64,000 nt of DNA. Origin: Antennarius striatus. Its lineage: Eukaryota > Chordata > Actinopteri > Lophiiformes > Antennariidae. Below the pieces are notes generated by a model. It made no database searches, was not told the DNA's origin, and saw only the letters and a program-made list of their open reading frames with translations. The stretch spans positions 21,076,001 to 21,140,000 of the forward strand of contig NC_090787.1 of the NCBI RefSeq assembly GCF_040054535.1. Direction: 5' to 3'. Of this stretch, positions 62,043-64,000 are shown piece by piece. The number at the start of each line of letters is the position of its first letter. Positions within the stretch are counted from its first letter, which is position 1. The position numbers and the translations under genes were made by a program.

Positions 62043-63202
62043 AATCCGAGGAGGAGCAGTGTGGTTTTCGTCCCGGCCGTGGAACAGTGGACCAGCTCTA
62101 CACCCTCCAGAGGGTCCTTGAGGGGGCATGGGAGTTCGCCCAACCAGTCTACATGTGTTTTGTGGACTTGGAGAAGGCATTCGACCGTGTTCCTCGGGGG
62201 GTTCTGGTGGGGGGTGCTTCGGGAGTATCGGGTACCGAACCCCTTGATAAGGGCTGTTCGGTCCCTGTACGACCGATGTCAGGGTTTGGTCCGCATTGCC
62301 GGCAGTAAGTCGGATTCGTTTCCAGTGAGGGTTGGACTCCGCCAAGGCTGCCCTTTGTCACCAATTCTGTTCATAACTTTCATGGACAGAATTTCTAGGC
62401 GCAGCCAAGGGGTTGAGGGTGTCCGGTTTGGTGGCCTCAGTATTGTGTCTCTGCTTTTTGCAGATGACGTGGTGCTGTTGGCTTCATCAAGCCGTGATCT
62501 CCAACTCTCACTGGAGCGGTTCGCAGCCAAGTGTGAAGAGGTTGGGATGAGAATCAGCACCTCCAAAACTGAGACCATGGTCCTCAGTCGGAAAAGGGTG
62601 GAGTGCCCTCTCCAGGTTGGGGATGAGATCTTGCCCCAAGTGGAGGAGTTCAAGTATCTCGGGGTCTCCTTCACGATTGAGGGTACGATGGAACGGGAGA
62701 TGGACAGGCGGATCGGTGCAGCGTCTGAGTGGGTCGTGACCCAAAGAACGAGATCCCAGATACAAGCGGCCAAAATGAGTTTCCTCCGCAGGGTGTCCGG
62801 GCTCTCCCTTAGAGATAGGGTGAGGAGTTCGGCCATCCGGGAGGGACTCAGAGTCGAGCCGCTGCTCCTCCGCATCGAGAGGAGCCAGATGAGGTGGCTC
62901 GGACATCTGGTCAGGATGCCTCCTGGACGCCTCCCTGGTGAGGTGTTCCGGGCACGTCCTACCGGGAGGAGGCCCCGGGGACGACACAGGACACGCTGGA
63001 GAGACTATGTCTCCCGGCTGGCCTGGGAAGGCCTTGGGATTCTCCCGGAGGAGCTGGACGAAGTGGCTAGGGGGAGGGAAGTCTGGGCTTCCTGCTAAAG
63101 CTGCTGCCCCCGCGACCCGACCCCGGATAAGAGGAAGAGAATGGATGGATGGATGGATGGATGGATGGATGGATGGATGGATGGATGGATGGATGGATGG
63201 AT
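62043..63202 (+). mobile_element. LINE (L2/CR1-like) insertion with target-site duplication
   Basis: Encodes reverse transcriptase blocks QCGFRPGRGTVDQLYTLQ, VDLEKAFDRVPRGVL, VGLRQGCPLSPILF and the catalytic FADDVVLLAS, then a C-terminal region [20 protein letters not shown]. It ends in about 15 GGAT units. It is 5'-truncated, carries a frameshift near 62200 in a G run, and lacks roughly 35 residues after RRIGAASEW relative to the family as I remember it. AAATGTTCTG flanks both ends (62033-62042 and 63205-63214). It lies in an itga4 intron, antisense to the gene. Confidence 0.85.
62200..63098 (+). pseudogene. LINE reverse transcriptase remnant
   Basis: The longest frame of the LINE copy, read in a different phase from the GFRPGRGT segment just upstream. 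The FADD active site is intact, but the frameshift and internal deletion make it non-functional. The clade (L2/CR1 versus another fish LINE) was judged from motif memory and the short tandem tail only. Confidence 0.75.
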
Positions 63203-63204
63203 GG
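63144..63204. repeat. (ATGG)n array, LINE 3' tail
   Basis: About 15 tetranucleotide units immediately after the LINE 3' end. Confidence 0.93.
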
Positions 63205-63438
63205 AAATGTTCTGTATTAATAAGCATGCAACTCAATGACGTACGTTACATAGGTCTACTGGATTTAAAGCAAAGATGTCATCTATGAAAACTTTAACTG
63301 CCGCCAGTGGATAAGTGTATGAAAAAGACGACTAATCAAGTCTTGCTTTCTCCCAGAAAGGGGTAATGTGATAGGAACACAAAGAGTCAGGTGCACAACC
63401 AATGAGATTCATTCAGGAAGTGAGCACATTTATGGTAC

Positions 63439-63593
63439 CTATAGCTCCTTTGAACTGTCTGGACCTGACGCTGAAGCAGACTGTAACACTGAAGCAGACT
63501 GTTGGCATCTTGTGTTCTTGACACAGCGCCATCTGGTGGTCAATCTGATCAGGCAGAGGAAGAGACGCCTTCACCTGAACCACGGGTCTGGTC
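63439..63593 (-). CDS. itga4: itga4 coding exon (propeller end to thigh)
   Basis: TRPVVQVKASLPLPDQIDHQ, then MALCQEHKMPTVCFSVTVCF and SVRSRQFKGAI, with split codons at both ends. It aligns with TRPVVIVDASLSHPE and CVENGWPSVCIDLTLCFSYKG, including the cysteine pattern. Acceptor GTTGTAG|G, donor ATAG|GTACCA. Confidence 0.9.
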
Positions 63594-63819
63594 CTACAAC
63601 ACACAGGACACATTCAGAGAAGTCGTTAGTATATGCTGTCTGTACAGAAGAAGAACACAACAATACTTTCCACCACGTTTTGGGATGTCCTGCTCCTCAT
63701 GTAGCGTTGTTCCCTCCTAAATCAGCTACAATAAGGAATCCATGCACTTCAGTGACAATGTGCAGAACTAGCGCTGAAATGTCTGTCGGTGTTTGAACAG
63801 CTGAGGGCCTCGGTCTTAC

Positions 63820-63865
63820 CTGAGAACAACAGCTGAGTCTGAGAGAAACGCACCAATCGCCACAT
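63820..63865 (-). CDS. itga4: itga4 coding exon (short, propeller blade 7)
   Basis: 46 bp coding for VAIGAFLSDSAVVL, with split D and R codons. It aligns with DVAVGAFRSDSAVLLR of human alpha-4. Acceptor TTCCTGCAG|AT, donor CTCAG|GTAAGA. Confidence 0.92.
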
Positions 63866-63973
63866 CTGCAGGAAAAAAGAGAACTTATTCCGGCTTAAAG
63901 CAGATCTAACATGAAGATTGATAAAAACTACGGTTATGTTTCATATTGTGGTTGTTGAGACAGAGACAGTTAC

Positions 63974-64000
63974 CCTGGTAGCCATTATGATCAATGTCAA
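63974..64000 (-). CDS. itga4: itga4 partial exon at the window edge
   Basis: Codes for DIDHNGYQ and one base of D. D-x-D-x-N-G-Y-x-D is the calcium-binding loop of an FG-GAP repeat and matches DIDNNGYVD of human alpha-4. The exon continues beyond base 64000. Confidence 0.85.

Noticed and set aside
62508..63236. 242-codon minus-strand frame across the LINE
   Set aside because: Antisense to the reverse transcriptase, with IHPSIHPS from the (ATGG)n tail; no independent support.

Overview
The window looks like nuclear DNA of a ray-finned fish, most likely a percomorph teleost. Genes have short exons and GT-AG introns. Pure (TG)n/(CA)n tracts are very abundant. There are tRNA-derived SINEs, a degenerate Tc1-like transposon, and non-LTR retrotransposon fragments of fish type. 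The gene order neurod1 - cerkl - itga4, with the first two on one strand and itga4 convergent, is the order known from other vertebrates (human 2q31). No bacterial or viral gene system, CRISPR array or structural RNA gene was seen.

Layout. 1-12.2 kb: mostly non-coding and repeat-rich, with SINE copies, an RTE-like LINE tail, and a dead Tc1-like element with long inverted repeats. It also holds one CpG-rich block near 5.1-5.3 kb that resembles a minus-strand promoter and first exon. 12.2-17.9 kb: neurod1 (+), a bHLH neuronal/endocrine transcription factor. It has a non-coding first exon and, unusually, a coding sequence split by two introns (343 codons). 19.7-48.7 kb: cerkl (+), a ceramide-kinase-like protein, in 14 coding exons that join in frame to 539 codons. 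48.7-50.9 kb: the gap between the two convergent genes. 50.94 kb to the right edge: the last 17 coding exons of itga4 (-), integrin alpha-4, from a calcium-binding FG-GAP blade to the cytoplasmic tail (596 residues). Its 5' part lies outside the window.

Exon boundaries were derived by reading splice sites and keeping frame across every junction. All three genes assemble without an internal stop. Family assignments rest on remembered vertebrate protein sequences, not on a database search.

The most noteworthy signals are repeats placed at functional sites: two extra introns in neurod1; a 27-bp minisatellite that has copied an itga4 5' splice site about eight times; a (TG)47 tract standing where the polypyrimidine tract of cerkl exon 4 should be; a (CA)n tract starting four bases after another itga4 splice donor; and long GA and GT tracts enclosing the neurod1 core promoter. 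Recent mobile-element events are also visible, including a LINE with an intact target-site duplication, a SINE inserted into another SINE, and a MITE-like repeat whose internal 64-bp unit is single in one copy and about eightfold in another.
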